64,000 nt of DNA, taken from assembly GCA_035771175.1 (NCBI GenBank), contig CM069590.1:33122821-33186820 (forward strand), in the 5' to 3' direction. The notes under the pieces were generated by a model. It ran no database searches. It saw only the letters and a list, made by a program, of their open reading frames with translations, and was not told the DNA's origin. Each line of letters opens with the position of its first letter. Position 1 is the first letter of the stretch. A program made the translations under genes and the position numbers. This document shows positions 45,191 to 56,060 of this stretch, one piece after another. Origin of the DNA: Paratinospora sagittata (lineage: Eukaryota; Streptophyta; Magnoliopsida; Ranunculales; Menispermaceae).

Positions 45191-48092
45191 AAACTCTATG
45201 AAAATGATTTTTGATTTCTCGATTAAAGTTCGATAAAATATGATTGAAATCATGATATTTTCTGATCAAATCAAATACTTGAAAAATCATAGAAATATCT
45301 TTAATATGTGATGATCAAAATATGAAACAAATTAAATCTTGCAAAGAACAAATTGATCGATAGACTTTACATTCTAAGTACTGACAGAATCAAAACTTTA
45401 CTTGTGATATCTAATGGGCTTGTAAGCATAGTTCATTCATCTTGATTCTTCATAAACCTGAAACACTTAACAAGATGATTAGATACACAAACTAGAGATA
45501 TTTGGAATCATCAAAACATTCATGTCATGGGGTTCATTGAGATAACAACTAATTTTCTTACGGGTGAGAACCTAACCGTTATACATGCCCTTTTACAGGT
45601 TCAAGGCAAACCTATCCTTTTGCAGGGTAAGGATGAAACGTATTTCCTTTTTTCGGGATGAGGAACCTTTTACGGGATAAGGAATAACCGTTTTCCTTTT
45701 AGGGGATAAGGAAGAATCGTTTCTCTTTTACAGGTTCAAAGATAACCTATCATTTTATAGGTTAAGGACAAACCTATCCTTTTACAGGATGAGGATGAAC
45801 CGGTTCTCCTACTTACAGGTGAGGATTAACCTTAACATGATTTCAACCATGAAATCATTAAGTGAATTACATTCACTTGACCTTGTTGTTTCAATCCAGA
45901 AACACACCAGTATTACAACACAAACTAATAATGTTGGTTCTAACTAAGTAGAAGACTTTATAATTAAGCTTATGTGCATAACATTACAAAGATGTATAAA
46001 TTTGAATATGTAATGCTAAGAGACAAACACTTACAGTCCTTTACCTTTCAATGTTCGGTATTGCTCAAGTGTAGTTTCGAAAAGCGTGAATGATACGTAA
46101 ATTAATTAAGTGCTTCTTCAAAAACATTATGATACCATTAAAACATTGAAGTTGAAAATGCAGGACTAGTGTAAATATACAGGCACAGACAGTTTTCAAA
46201 ATAGATAAAATGTATAAGCATGAAAACTTCTGGTTCAGTACTTAGTAGTTAACACAACTACTGAGATAGTTCAATACAATACTTAATATATGAAATCAAG
46301 TACAATTGTATCTCTTATGAACTATTTCTCAAATTCCTTCATTAGCATGATTGAACTTAAGTATAAATCCAGGCTGAGAATTTGATTAGAAACCAGTTCA
46401 AAATACATTTTCAAAGATAGAATATAATTGAAGCTTAATATGAAAATCTTTTAACTAAGTAAAGTATCAGTGAAGAATACTTTGAAAACTTAGAACATTT
46501 GAAAACTTTTGAAAGATTGAACAACGACTAACATTCAAAAAGTTTTTGGCACAATAAAAATTATTGGCAAGTTGTTTGATTCAAAGTGTTGATATCTATA
46601 GACCTAGTAGATAATAGTCGTTAGACATTTGAAGTTCAAATACAATGTGAACGTTTACACACAATGGCTAGAATGTATCACAAAAATGGGAACTGCAATT
46701 TTCATGACCATTCTGGTTCCTTTCAGATTACATGAATAAGGAATGCCTTAGAAAACATGATTCGTGCATAAGAGAAAATCTCTGATAAATCTGAAAAACA
46801 TTTTGCGCAAAGATCCATTTTGAAAAATTAGACTGATATAGTGTACTTGTTTGAACAGTGACGGTTGTTGAATTAGTGTCTTGATTTCATAATCAGCGTT
46901 CTGACGCATAATATCAACTTTGTCGTTTTGTTTCTTTAGAGCATTCATTATGTATAAGCGTCCAGCTGAACAATGAAGTGAGGGCACTACTAACTTGTAA
47001 GCGTCCTGACTTTCTTTGCGTCATAAGTGACTTTACCCTGAGGGCGCTAATGCACAGTTAGCGTCTTGCTTTGTTTTAAAACAATTAAGTACATGAGGGC
47101 GCTACTTTTTAGAGTAAGTGTCCTATCTTTTAAAACATAAAACACAAGGGCGCTACAACTATATAAGCGTCCTGTCATTTCAAAATATTTGAAAACAAAA
47201 CCAAGTGTGCTGAAGGACAATCAACGTCCTGAAAGTTATTAAGTTGGTTCTCAAAGATGAGGGCGCTCTTATCCAGGTAGTGTCCTGATAGTTTATCCAA
47301 CTTATAACTATCAACGTCCTCAAAGATAAATTCTTTGAAGAACTTAATAATCTTTCAATAAGCTGATGTTGAGTCAACGTCCTGACACTTTCAGAGGTTG
47401 AGTAAAGGGAGACAGCTACTTACAAGTAAGCGTCTTGATGAATCAGTTTAATTCAACCTTGAATGTTATCAACGTCCTAATGAACTATCAGCATCCTGAC
47501 TTATAAAGTCCAGGAGAGCTATGCTAAATCATTAGCGTCCTTAAAAACTCTTGAAATGTAGTTTTGACTCGCGATTAAAAATACGATGAATGCGAATAAA
47601 AACTCTATAAATTTTAAATTAAACATAAAAAATTAAATCATTTGAAATACAGTAAAGCATATGATCAAAATATACAAATATGCAGGTAATTTGTGTATGA
47701 TTTTGAAAAACATTTGAGCAAAATCGATTAGAGAAAGATATACCTTAAATACTGTGTAGTTCTCATATTTCTCATAATCTTTAAATCAAACTCTTCATTA
47801 TGAGATCTTCGATGAACTTTGAGCTTGAGTTGAATTTCGTAAACGTTGATTGAATGATGTAGTCTTGGAGCACTTGAATGAATCGGTTGTGTGGTGTGAT
47901 CTTGAAATCATGATATGATCTTTGAGGTTCTTCCATTGAAACGATCTTTGGCTTTTTGCTTTCCTGAGGTGCTGAGATAGGTTCTTGAATAAAGCTTGTT
48001 AGCACCGAAAGAGATTTCGTTTGTGATCATCCAAATATACTTCATCAAGTATACTTAGGGACGTGCTAAGTGATGAACCGCTTAGGTTAACA

Positions 48093-48246
48093 ACATCTTG
48101 GTAGCCCCTGAATGAATGGTATACTGAGACATGTGTGCCTCCTGAAGTAACTCATCCCTCAATTCAGCATCATATGGAATCCATAGCCTCCCTCTAAAAC
48201 GCAAGACACCATTTGACCCTCTCTGCCAATCGACCTGGTCAGTACT
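48093..48246 (-). pseudogene. Element B integrase, N-terminal side, after Sirevirus D
   Basis: The minus strand reads DQVDWQRGSNGVLRFRGRLW, IPYDAELRDELLQEAH and SQYTIHSGATKM, matching the region before the zinc-binding part of integrase in A and C. It stops at 48246, where the H2 LTR starts (GTACT then TGTGTAG). Confidence 0.85.
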
Positions 48247-49588
48247 TGTGTAGTGCAAACCGCAAGCGTACGGTGTCAAGTTATAATATAAAATCGATGA
48301 GATATCAGGTTGTCGTCTGCTTGGTTTGACACTCACAGTAAATATTGTTTCACTAACCCAAACTTAAATCAAATTCGAGTGACTAAGTAAAATAAATAAA
48401 CAATTAAATAACTAGAAAGTAAAATAAAAAAGTGCAATGTAAATAAGAGAAATAAATAGAAGAAACGTCTAGAGATTCAATCTCACCGCCCTCTCAACTA
48501 TGCATGAATATGGGATTATCATCAACTCAATTTCCTTCTTTATAAGTCGAAAACCCTAATGTTACTAACTCCCTCTCTCAAGCACCAGTTAGAACATGCT
48601 ATTAGAATCCTAGGTTTAACCCTTTCAATGAAAACCCAAAACCTTAACAACTCATTAAGATCTATGCTTCTCTTCAATGAATTCAAGGTATATTTCGATC
48701 TCCTCTCGGTCTCACGATCACCCAAGTTACATCTTCCTTGTTCCAACACCAAAAACCCCATCTCGGGCACCTATTTCAAGTCTAGAATCATCCAATCCTT
48801 GGCCAAGGGATTAAAAGCATTACACCCAGAAAAACATAAATAAACTGGAAACTTTATTGACAATAATCAAAACAATGAAACCTAAAACATAGTATCAAGT
48901 TTGGATTGATCTACACCTCTAAAAGTGTTGGAAATGCTTCAATGATCTTCAATCTTGCTCTTCTCCGCTTCCAACCCTAGCCGTCTTCGTTACTCTTCAA
49001 AATATTTTTCCTTTGATTTTTGTCCCCTTTTCCTCTTCATTACATTCTATTTAGAATCACGAGTTCATAGCAACAAAACACATCTAATTCGGAGTTGAAT
49101 TGAGGAAGTTATGGTCGAAATATGCAAAATTGGAAAGTTTCTAAAAATAGTTGAGGCCCGGTGCTGTGGTGCCGGCATCCTGGTCCATTCGAGCACCCCT
49201 ACACCACCTGGGTACCGCGGCGCCGACTGTGGACTCTGCGGAGCCCACACACTGGATTTTTGCACCCTTTTTTCCTCTTGCTTGTGGACTTAGCCAATTT
49301 TCCATGCCTTTTTGTCTTGATTTGCACATGTATCTTGCTTCCAACTTCCAAGTCCACTTTAGGTCCCTCAAAACACCTTCAAAACAACCCAAATCATGTG
49401 AGAATCATGATTTAATAATCTCAGGAACCAACTTATAAAAATCTAAACCGAAATACTGCAAACACACTAAAACTTGACAAAACTATCAAATAACCAATTT
49501 TGTGATAAATTAACCTAATATATGAACTAAATACCACAAAACACACCTAAAACATGCTCTAAAACATATACTAAATTCCTACTTATCA
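48247..49588 (-). repeat. 3' LTR of H2 (1342 bp)
   Basis: The plus strand runs from TGTGTAGTGCAAACC to CTACTTATCA; on the element strand it starts TGATAAGTAGG right after AGTTTGGGGGTATT. It has a GC-rich island at about 49155-49250 with GGTACCGCGGCGCCGAC. Open frames on both strands at 49065-49440 come from this island and have no recognisable product. Confidence 0.82.
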
Positions 49589-51477
49589 AATACCCCCAAA
49601 CTTAGACTTTAATCATCCCGAGCAAAGAGAAAACAAAACAAAAACTCCAAATCAATCAATCATCTACCATCCTATTCTTAAACAAATTAAGGATTTGACC
49701 TGAAATATCATGCAAGATCATCATCATGGCCTCTAAGATCACATTAAAAGATTATAACTCATCAGAAGATTTCGAGAGTGTTAGAGATGTCTAGAATTTC
49801 AATCCAACTCCTCACCTAACCTCATCTACCATTCTCAATCACATCAGCACATAATCAATCTCATAAAACCATTCATGAAAGTCATAGACAAGTGCAAGCA
49901 AGTATGAAGTGTAAGTGATCTCAAATAAATATATATAAAGTGAATCCCATAGGAAAATATTTCATACCACTCTTCACTAATTTAGATCACATGCCATTTA
50001 GAATCAATAGGTCTTTCCTAGGTTGTAATGTATGGCCAAGATCCAAAGGTAGGGAAAAATTGGCAAAATTGAGGCTCAAAACACCCTAAGCATTTTGATC
50101 AATTCCTAACATCCACAACATTACATTTAGAACCAAAAGCCCAATTTCAGCACATATATCCTCTCTTTAAATATTCAAACTTTCCATTTCATTCCCCATT
50201 CTTTTGTTTGCTTGTTTTCATAAAATGTCACACCCCCAGACTTATTTCTTTTCACAATATGGGCATAACATCTTTTTTTTTCTTTTTTCTTTTCTTTTAT
50301 ACTCTTTTTCTCTTCTTTTTTTTATATATACTAGCAAATTTTGCATAATCCCAATATATTTTTCTTCATCAACCTCTTTTCATTCATTTTATTCTCACTT
50401 TCAACCCTAAAAAAGATAACACTCCAACATAATCAAAGTGTATAAGATGCATAGGTTGAAAAATAAGGATTTTAACATACAAGGCTCAAGTGAATTAATG
50501 CATAGGTAACAAAGAAAAGATCAATAAGCTCAACATGGGTGACTAAGGATATAATAAAAAACAAGGTAGGTTATATGGCCCAAACTTTTCCAAACATGGC
50601 CTAAATCATTTTTCTGATGGCATGCTCACTAGGATTTCGCCTCAAGTGATAATCAAACTTGTTCTAGGATCCATAAAGATCTAATATATAACTTTACTTA
50701 CACAAATCTAATCCAAACAAGTCATGATTCCACAAAATCAACCACACTAGACATGTTTAGAATTTCCAACAAAACCAAGTTCAAAGTTGAATCAAGCACA
50801 TAGACTTAAGATATCTCTCTACATTCTCTAGAGTCATGTTCATGTATATGTTCTCTTATCATTGGCCATTCAGAAAAATAAAATTAGAATCAAATCAGAA
50901 TTTGTAAGATCGTAGGATATCTTAACCTAAAACTACCACATCTTTACCATGACGAATAAAAAATCAAAACTCTCCCCCCAAACATACAACAAGCATTGTC
51001 CTCAATGCTTCACAATAAAAAAAATAATCAGAGAACGAATGGGAATAAAAGAAAAAGAGGTTGAGAAAACCCCCTTTAACCCAACGGGTTGACTTCTCCA
51101 CATAAGTGTTCCATCATTTCCATGTAGCTCGCACAAGGACCCCCAAACTTGATCTAGAACATGGGAAATAGATAACAAAAGACATGTCATTGGAAAAGGT
51201 AGATACTAAACAACTAATAAACCAAATAAATAAATAGAAACATAAAACATAAAAGAAACCGATGGGTTGCCTCCCAACAAATGCTTAGTTTAAAGTCCTC
51301 AGCTTGACTTTTTCTTCTCACTTAAACCGAGTATGTTTCCTTATTATTTTCAGCATCCTCCCGTGTTCCTCATTATTTAGTATTAATGACAGAATCACCA
51401 AACTTGTGCACTTCTCCCACAAAAATTCATACGATTGATCCATAAATTGAAACAAAAAGTCCGATGAAGCATCACTC

Positions 51478-51690
51478 CTATCTAATTAGAGGAATGTCAT
51501 TAAAATACTCAATCGGTGCTTTCCAAACGTTTATGGATTGATTGTCAAGCACATCTAAATGGCTTTGAACATCATCAGTAACCTCCTCAACTTTAGCTTG
51601 TATCCCTTGGACAAATGGATCCTCAAAGACAAAAGCACACTTCGTGACATCCAAACACTCTTTCACCTTGGTAGGCACCACATCAAAATA
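51478..51690 (-). pseudogene. Short unidentified frame at the start of H2
   Basis: The minus frame reads VKECLDVTKCAFVFEDPFVQ and continues with QSINVWKAPIEYFNDIPLIR before a stop at 51478. Its apparent start (to 51741) comes from the C LTR, so only this part belongs to H2. It could be the tail of a polyprotein or chance. No domain recognised. Confidence 0.3.
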
Positions 51691-51737
51691 TGGCAGTTCC
51701 GTGCCAGTCATGACGTCACTGGTCGTGGGTCCTGACA
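51691..51737 (+). repeat. 5' LTR remnant of element C (last 47 bp)
   Basis: CGTGCCAGTCATGACGTCAC and GGTCGTGGGTCCTGACA match the LTR ends of L and A. TGACGTCA is at 51711-51718. The rest of the LTR is missing at the H2 junction. Confidence 0.82.
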
Positions 51738-51741
51738 ACAT

Positions 51742-51753
51742 TGGTATCAGAGA
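51742..51753 (+). promoter_or_regulatory. Primer binding site of element C
   Basis: TGGTATCAGAGA, one base different from the initiator-Met site TGGTATCAGAGC, four bases after the LTR end. Confidence 0.88.
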
Positions 51754-51933
51754 GAGTGTTTAGATTTAAAAACCTTAAAAAAAGAATAAAAGACTTATAT
51801 GATATTATGTTTGCTTTTATGGGTATGATATTATGTTTGCTTTCAGAGATAACTCCCATGGATTGTGATCCTGATTGAATTTTTTCTTATTTGTGAATTT
51901 TAGATCTATAAGAGAGGGAATACAAGATCGACC

Positions 51934-53090
51934 ATGAACCGTGATGAGAGGTTTAGGTAGATTGAGGCCTTACCAACTGCTCAGCAGGCTGCTTAGGCCC
52001 ATATTCAACAGCAATAGACCCAGGTTTTGGCATTACTTGCCCAGGTGCAGGGCAATAGGCTGCCACAGCAAGGTGTTCTAGTTGGGGGAGCACAGTAGTG
52101 TTGGTATTGTTGTGGGAGGCAGGGCTGGACCAGCTGCGGTTCATGCTGAGGTCCACGCTAAGGCTGTGGGGATTGGAGAGTAGAAGACTGAGCAAGAAAG
52201 GCATGAGAAGGTCCTGAAGGCCTTTAGGATTAGAGGCTCGACTGTGTTTGCTGGAGGCCTCAGTATTGAGACTACTGAGAAATAGCTCAAGAGGATGGAG
52301 ACCATCATCAGTGACATGCATGGTTCAGAGGCCGATAGGGTGAGATTGGCCAGATTCAAGCTTGTTGATATGGCTGATGATTGGTGGAAAAAACTGGACC
52401 GCATGGCTGATGAGATCCAAACTTGGACTAGGTTTAAGGAACTATTTTATGAGGAGTTCTATCTGAGGTTTGAGAGAGACCAGAGATGGGTCGAGTTCAT
52501 GCACTTGACCTAGGGCAGTAAGACAGTGAGGGAGCATAAGTAAGAGTTTAACCAGCTGGCACTTTTTGCACCAAAGATGGTGTTGACTGATTATCTACGT
52601 ACGTAGCGGATGGGGGGTGAATTTTGTGACCGTATTCGTCAGGGTTTGGCACTCGCTGGCGTGTAGACTTAAGCTTAAGCGATAATGCAGGCCGCTGATT
52701 TTAAGACTGCAAAGGTTAACTCTAAGATGAGGACACCAGTAGCAGTCCAGGCACCTGCAGCTCCTTCGGTTCAGGCACAACTGTCAGGGTCATAGGTTCA
52801 GTATTATGGTAAGAAGAACTGGAAGTACAAGAGGTTGAGGTATAGTGGCAGCAGGTACGAGGCATCAGTAGCCTCTGCTCCAGTGACAGTTGCACCACCA
52901 GCTGTAGGCCAGAGTGTTTACATTTTAGGCCGACCCAAGTAGCAGAGTTTTGCGAGGTATGGTGGACAACAAAAAGTCGAGACAAAGTCACATGTTGTAT
53001 CTTCGGCACCCAGAGCGATGAGACTAGTAGTTTGTTTTGGTTGCGGAGTTCAGGGGCACAAGAGAAATCAATGTCCTTCGAGGGCGTCGA
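51934..53090 (+). pseudogene. Gag of element C
   Basis: The likely start is ATG at 51934 (MNRDERFR), stopped after eight codons by TAG (51958-51960) where Gln is expected before IEALPTAQQAA. The core at 52295-52513 has FKLVDMADDWWKKLDRMADE, TRFKELFYEEFYLRFERDQR and ends HLT-TAG (52511-52513), the same site as in element A. More TAG codons replace Gln at 52604 and 52940. At 53030-53080 an intact CCHC zinc knuckle reads CFGCGVQGHKRNQC, unlike the broken one in A. Gag would form the particle and bind RNA. Confidence 0.88.
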
Positions 53091-53595
53091 TTGCTCAGTT
53101 TAGTCTTATGCCAATAGTTACCAGAGAGCAGGCCAGAGTAGTGACACAGGCAAATCCAGAGGCTAGCAAACAATTGATTAAAGGTATGATCAACATTTGT
53201 GATACCATGATGTATGTTTTGACTGATGCTGGCTCTGCTCTGTCATTTATATATGGTAGTGTGGTAGATAGATTGAGATTATCTCCCGTTAGGACTAGTA
53301 CTGCTTTGATTTTGAGTATGGCGGTCGGGGTGAAGATTTACCCTACATGGTATGTGTGGGATGCGTAGTTAGATTCGAAGAACATGAGATGAATGTTGAC
53401 CTAAGAGTCTTAGAATTCCTCGAGTTTGATGCCATATTGGGTATGGATTAACTGGTAGCATATCATGCTCATCCTAATTGCTTCGGCAAGAGGGTTGTCT
53501 TTTAGATACCCGGACAACCAGTCTTTGTTTATCGAGGCCATACTGCATCTAGACCACCTACCCAGGGTAGATTAGGCATCGGTGATGAGATTTCT
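53091..53595 (+). pseudogene. Protease and linker of element C
   Basis: The active-site text is VLTDAGSALSFIYGSVVDRL, with Ala in place of the Thr/Ser of D-T/S-G. A frame change near 53340 leads to LRVLEFLEFDAILGMD, then TAA where Trp is expected, and later TAG in [16 protein letters not shown]. The next block, around 53596, has [17 protein letters not shown], the segment between protease and RT. Confidence 0.85.
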
Positions 53596-54471
53596 ATGAT
53601 GGCCAGTATGAGGCCAGTGGATGATGTGGGACAAGGCGTTCAGCTAGCAGACATCCCTGTGGTCTATGAGTACCCAGAGGTTTTTCCTAATGAGTTACCT
53701 GGCTTACCACCTAAGCAAGAGGTAAACATTATCATTAAGCTAATGCCCGGGACGAGACCCATTTCCATTTCACCTTATCGAATGGCACCAAAAGAGTTGA
53801 ATGAACTTAGAGCTCAACTAGATGAGCTGATGGGCAAAGGTTTCATTTCCCCTAGTATGCTTCCTTGGGGAGCACCTGTGTTGTTCGTCAAAAAGAATGA
53901 TGAAAGTCTCAAATTGTGCATAGACTACCGTCAGCTGAACAAGGTGACGGTGAAAAACAAGTATCATCTTCCACGCATTGATGACGTTTTTGACCAACTG
54001 ATTAGAGCTAAGTTCTTTTCGTAGATAGACTTGAGGTTTGGGTGCCATCAATTGAGGATTAGGGATGAGGATGTATCGAAGACTACTTTTTGGAAGAGAT
54101 ATGGACATTACGAGTTCTTGGTGATGCCCTTCGAGTTGACTAATTCACCGGCCATGTTCATGGACCTGATGCAGAGGGTATTCAGATCGGATCTCAACCA
54201 GTTTATTATTGTCTCCATTGATGATATCCTAGTCAACTCTAAGACAAGGGATGATCTTGAGTGTCACCTCAGAGTTACATTGTTGGAGCATAGGCTGCAT
54301 GCAAAGCTTAGCAAGTGTGATTTCTGGATGACCGAGGTGAAATTCTTGGGTCATGTGGTTAGTGCGAAAAATAACTCAATTGATTCTACTAGGGTTGAGG
54401 CAATCATTGGTTGGCCAAGACCTACCACAGTGGCAGAGATTCATAGTTTTCTAGGTTTAGCTAGCTACTAA
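53596..54471 (+). pseudogene. Reverse transcriptase of element C
   Basis: The RT copies element RNA into DNA. Two long blocks cover the domain: 53596-54024 ([48 protein letters not shown]) and 54031-54471 (FGCHQLRIRDEDVSKTTFWK, YGHYEFLVMPF, catalytic SIDDILVNSK, CDFWMTEVKFLGHVV). They are separated by one TAG at 54022-54024. As in A, the residue two before DD is Ser. LTNSPAMF replaces the usual LTNAPAAF. Frame ends at 54470 with TAA in place of the second Tyr of SYYR. Confidence 0.93.
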
Positions 54472-54481
54472 AGGAAGTTCG

Positions 54482-55035
54482 TGAAGGACTTTTCCACGAT
54501 AGCCGCACCGTTGACTAAGTTGACTCAGAAGAATGTGGCCTTCACTTGGACGGATGCCTATGAGAAAGCTTTCAATGAGTAGAAAAAGAAGCTGACTACG
54601 ACTCCAATTTTGATTCTTCCAAAGCTTGGAAAAAAGTTGGTGATTTTTACGGATACATCACTCTTGGGTCTAGGATGTGTGTTGATGTAGGAGGGTAGAG
54701 TGGTGGCATATGCCTCTAGGCAGCTAAAGGTACATGAGCACAATTACCCTGTGCATGATTTGGAGCTGGCTGCAATAGTTTTTGCACTGAAGCTATGGAG
54801 GCAGTACTTGTATGGTGAGAGGTTCACTTTATATTCGGATCATAAGAGTTCGAGCTATCTCTTCAATCAAAAGGAACTGAATATTCGGTAGAGGAGATGG
54901 CTTGAGTTGCTTAAGGATTATGATTTCTCTTTCGAGTATCATCTTCGCAAAGTCAATGTTGTGGCTGGCGCTTTGAGCCAGAAGCGAGCAGAGACTAGAG
55001 TGGTTGCTTTTCAGATTGCCCAACAATATGGCATT
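54482..55035 (+). pseudogene. RNase H of element C
   Basis: Blocks read KLGKKLVIFTDTSLLGLGCV (first catalytic Asp), [40 protein letters not shown] and [23 protein letters not shown] codons at 54688-54690 and 54889-54891 both replace Gln codons (MQEG and RQRRW in A). The last Asp motif is NVVAGALSQK, so the catalytic Asp is Gly here and Asn in A. Confidence 0.9.
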
Positions 55036-56060
55036 TACTTGAGAGAGTGACGATGATGAGTGTACTCTCGGATACACCACATAGTGAGATATGTGCTCAG
55101 ATGCATGTGTAACTTGTTGATACCCATATTCAGAGGGTTAAGGATCTACAGGAACATAGTCTGGATTTTGATATGTACTGTAGATATGCAGACAATGTTG
55201 ACTAGGTCGATTGGCAGAGAGGGTCAGATGATGTCTTGCGTTTCAAAGGGAGACTATGGATCCCATATGATGCTGGGTTGAGGGCTGAATTACTTCAGAA
55301 GGCACACAGGTCTCCATATACTATTTATCCAGGGGCTACCAAGATGTATTATGACATGAAAAGGTCTGTGTGGTGGCATGGGATGAAGAAGAGTATAGTT
55401 GAGTAAGTACAGAGATGTGGAGTGTGTCAGCAGGTTAAAGCCGAGCACCGAAAGCCTGGAGGATTGATGTAACCATTACCCATTCCTAAGTTGAAGTGGG
55501 AGCACATTACGATGGATTTCATCATGAGATTACCAAAGTCTCAGGGTTGATTTGATGCTATTTGGGTTGTGGTTGATAAATCGACCAAGACTGCACACTA
55601 CCTTCCTATAAGAGCCAGAGACTTGGTGGATTGACTGAGCAGATTATATGTTAGAGAGATCGTGAGACTGCATGGGGCGCCTGTGCCGATCGTGTCAGAT
55701 AGAGATCCACGGTTCACATTGAGGTTTTGGCAGGCATTGCAGACTCAATTCGGTTCTTGTCTCCAACTTAGTACAACATTTCACCCTCAAACGGATGGTC
55801 TGACCAAGAGAGTGATACAAATGTTGAAGGATATGCTCAGGTCTTGCAATTTAGAGTTCGGTGAGGGTTGGGGTGAACATTTGCCATTATGTGAGTTTGC
55901 TTACAATGATAGTTATCAGGCGAGCATCGGTATGGTACCATATGAGGCTTTTTATAGGAGACCCTGTAGATTACCAGCTTGTTGGTACGAGGTTGGCGAT
56001 AAGCAGCTATGGGGCCCTGGTACAGTTGTTGAGCAGACGGAAAAGGTCAAGCTGATTTGA
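55036..56060 (+). pseudogene. Integrase of element C
   Basis: The N-terminal zinc-binding part is readable in pieces (WWHGMKKSIVE, a stop, then QRCGVCQQVKAEHRKPGG). The core has IWVVVDKSTKTAHYLP (first Asp) and VSDRDPRFTLRFWQALQTQF (second Asp). The third catalytic residue is changed: GLTKRVIQ stands for GQTERVIQ, with AAG at 55806-55808 where Glu is required. The end reads YNDSYQASIGMVPYEAFYRR and VEQTEKVKLI before TGA at 56058-56060, probably from a CGA codon. Confidence 0.9.

Larger units (their letters stand above)
43568..45547 (-). mobile_element. Solo LTR E (Sirevirus-like, 1980 bp) inside the D 5' LTR
   Basis: The plus strand runs from TGTTGGCCCAGATATG to GAGATAACA. Flanks are ACTGA and ACTAA (4 of 5 match), and the D LTR sequence continues across the break. 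The left end is close to J. It contains a hairpin array and a CpG palindrome array (44634-45190). Confidence 0.9.
33960..48092 (-). mobile_element. Sirevirus D: gag/pol-less (non-autonomous) copia-type element with its own reading frame
   Basis: Exact 5-bp repeats ACATC (33955-33959 and 48093-48097) flank the element inside gypsy B integrase. On the minus strand: 5' LTR (43354-48092), Met-type primer site, about 400 bp leader, a 193-codon frame, about 1.5 kb non-coding sequence, a multiple polypurine region and the 3' LTR (33960-35456). Without the nested insertions L, M, N the internal part is only about 2.9 kb and has no gag, protease, integrase or RT. The polypurine sequence AAAAAGGGGGAGATTG at the 3' LTR is typical of Sireviruses. 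Mobilisation in trans by a relative is inference. Confidence 0.88.
43354..48092 (-). repeat. 5' LTR of Sirevirus D, interrupted by solo LTR E
   Basis: The plus strand runs from TGTTGGTGCACCC to TAGGTTAACA. Removing E and one target copy leaves about 2754 bp, which is taken as the full LTR length. The hairpin array resumes at 45553-45832. The CpG palindrome array lies at 46975-47550 with units such as AGGGCGCTAA-TGCACAG-TTAGCGTCTT. It matches solo LTR O. Confidence 0.92.
29924..48246 (-). mobile_element. Gypsy element B (Tekay/Del-like), 3' half, split by K and Sirevirus D
   Basis: Pieces are 29924-33196, 33686-33959 and 48093-48246. It lies in Sirevirus F and is cut on the right by H2 at 48247, so RT, RNase H, protease, gag and the 5' LTR are missing from the window. 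Sequence is close to element A throughout. The left target repeat would be TGTTG (29919-29923), but the partner is not visible. Confidence 0.88.
48247..51690 (-). mobile_element. H2: non-coding gypsy-like element (Tat/Athila-like), 3' part
   Basis: It holds a complete 3' LTR (48247-49588), a polypurine tract and about 2.1 kb of internal sequence. On the minus strand the internal part contains GGGAGGCAACCCATCGG (near 51270), GAGGACAATGCTTGTTG and GTATGTTTGGGGGGAGAG (near 50980). Such text is common before the 3' LTR of plant Tat/Athila elements, as I recall. A long pyrimidine tract on the plus strand lies at about 50270-50330. The right end meets the element C LTR remnant. The left flank is gypsy B. 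Confidence 0.72.

Noticed and set aside
48559..48843. A 94-codon plus-strand frame in the H2 LTR.
   Set aside because: It lies antisense to the LTR, has no recognisable motif, and the same stretch in H1 does not keep an open frame as far as I can read.
49065..49438. Overlapping open frames on both strands (66-95 codons), Pro/Cys-rich.
   Set aside because: They sit on the GC-rich island of the H2 LTR, where stops are rare by composition. No domain, and no matching frame is kept in H1.
51478..51741. An 87-codon minus frame as one gene.
   Set aside because: Its first codons are reverse LTR sequence of element C. Only the part to 51690 could belong to H2.
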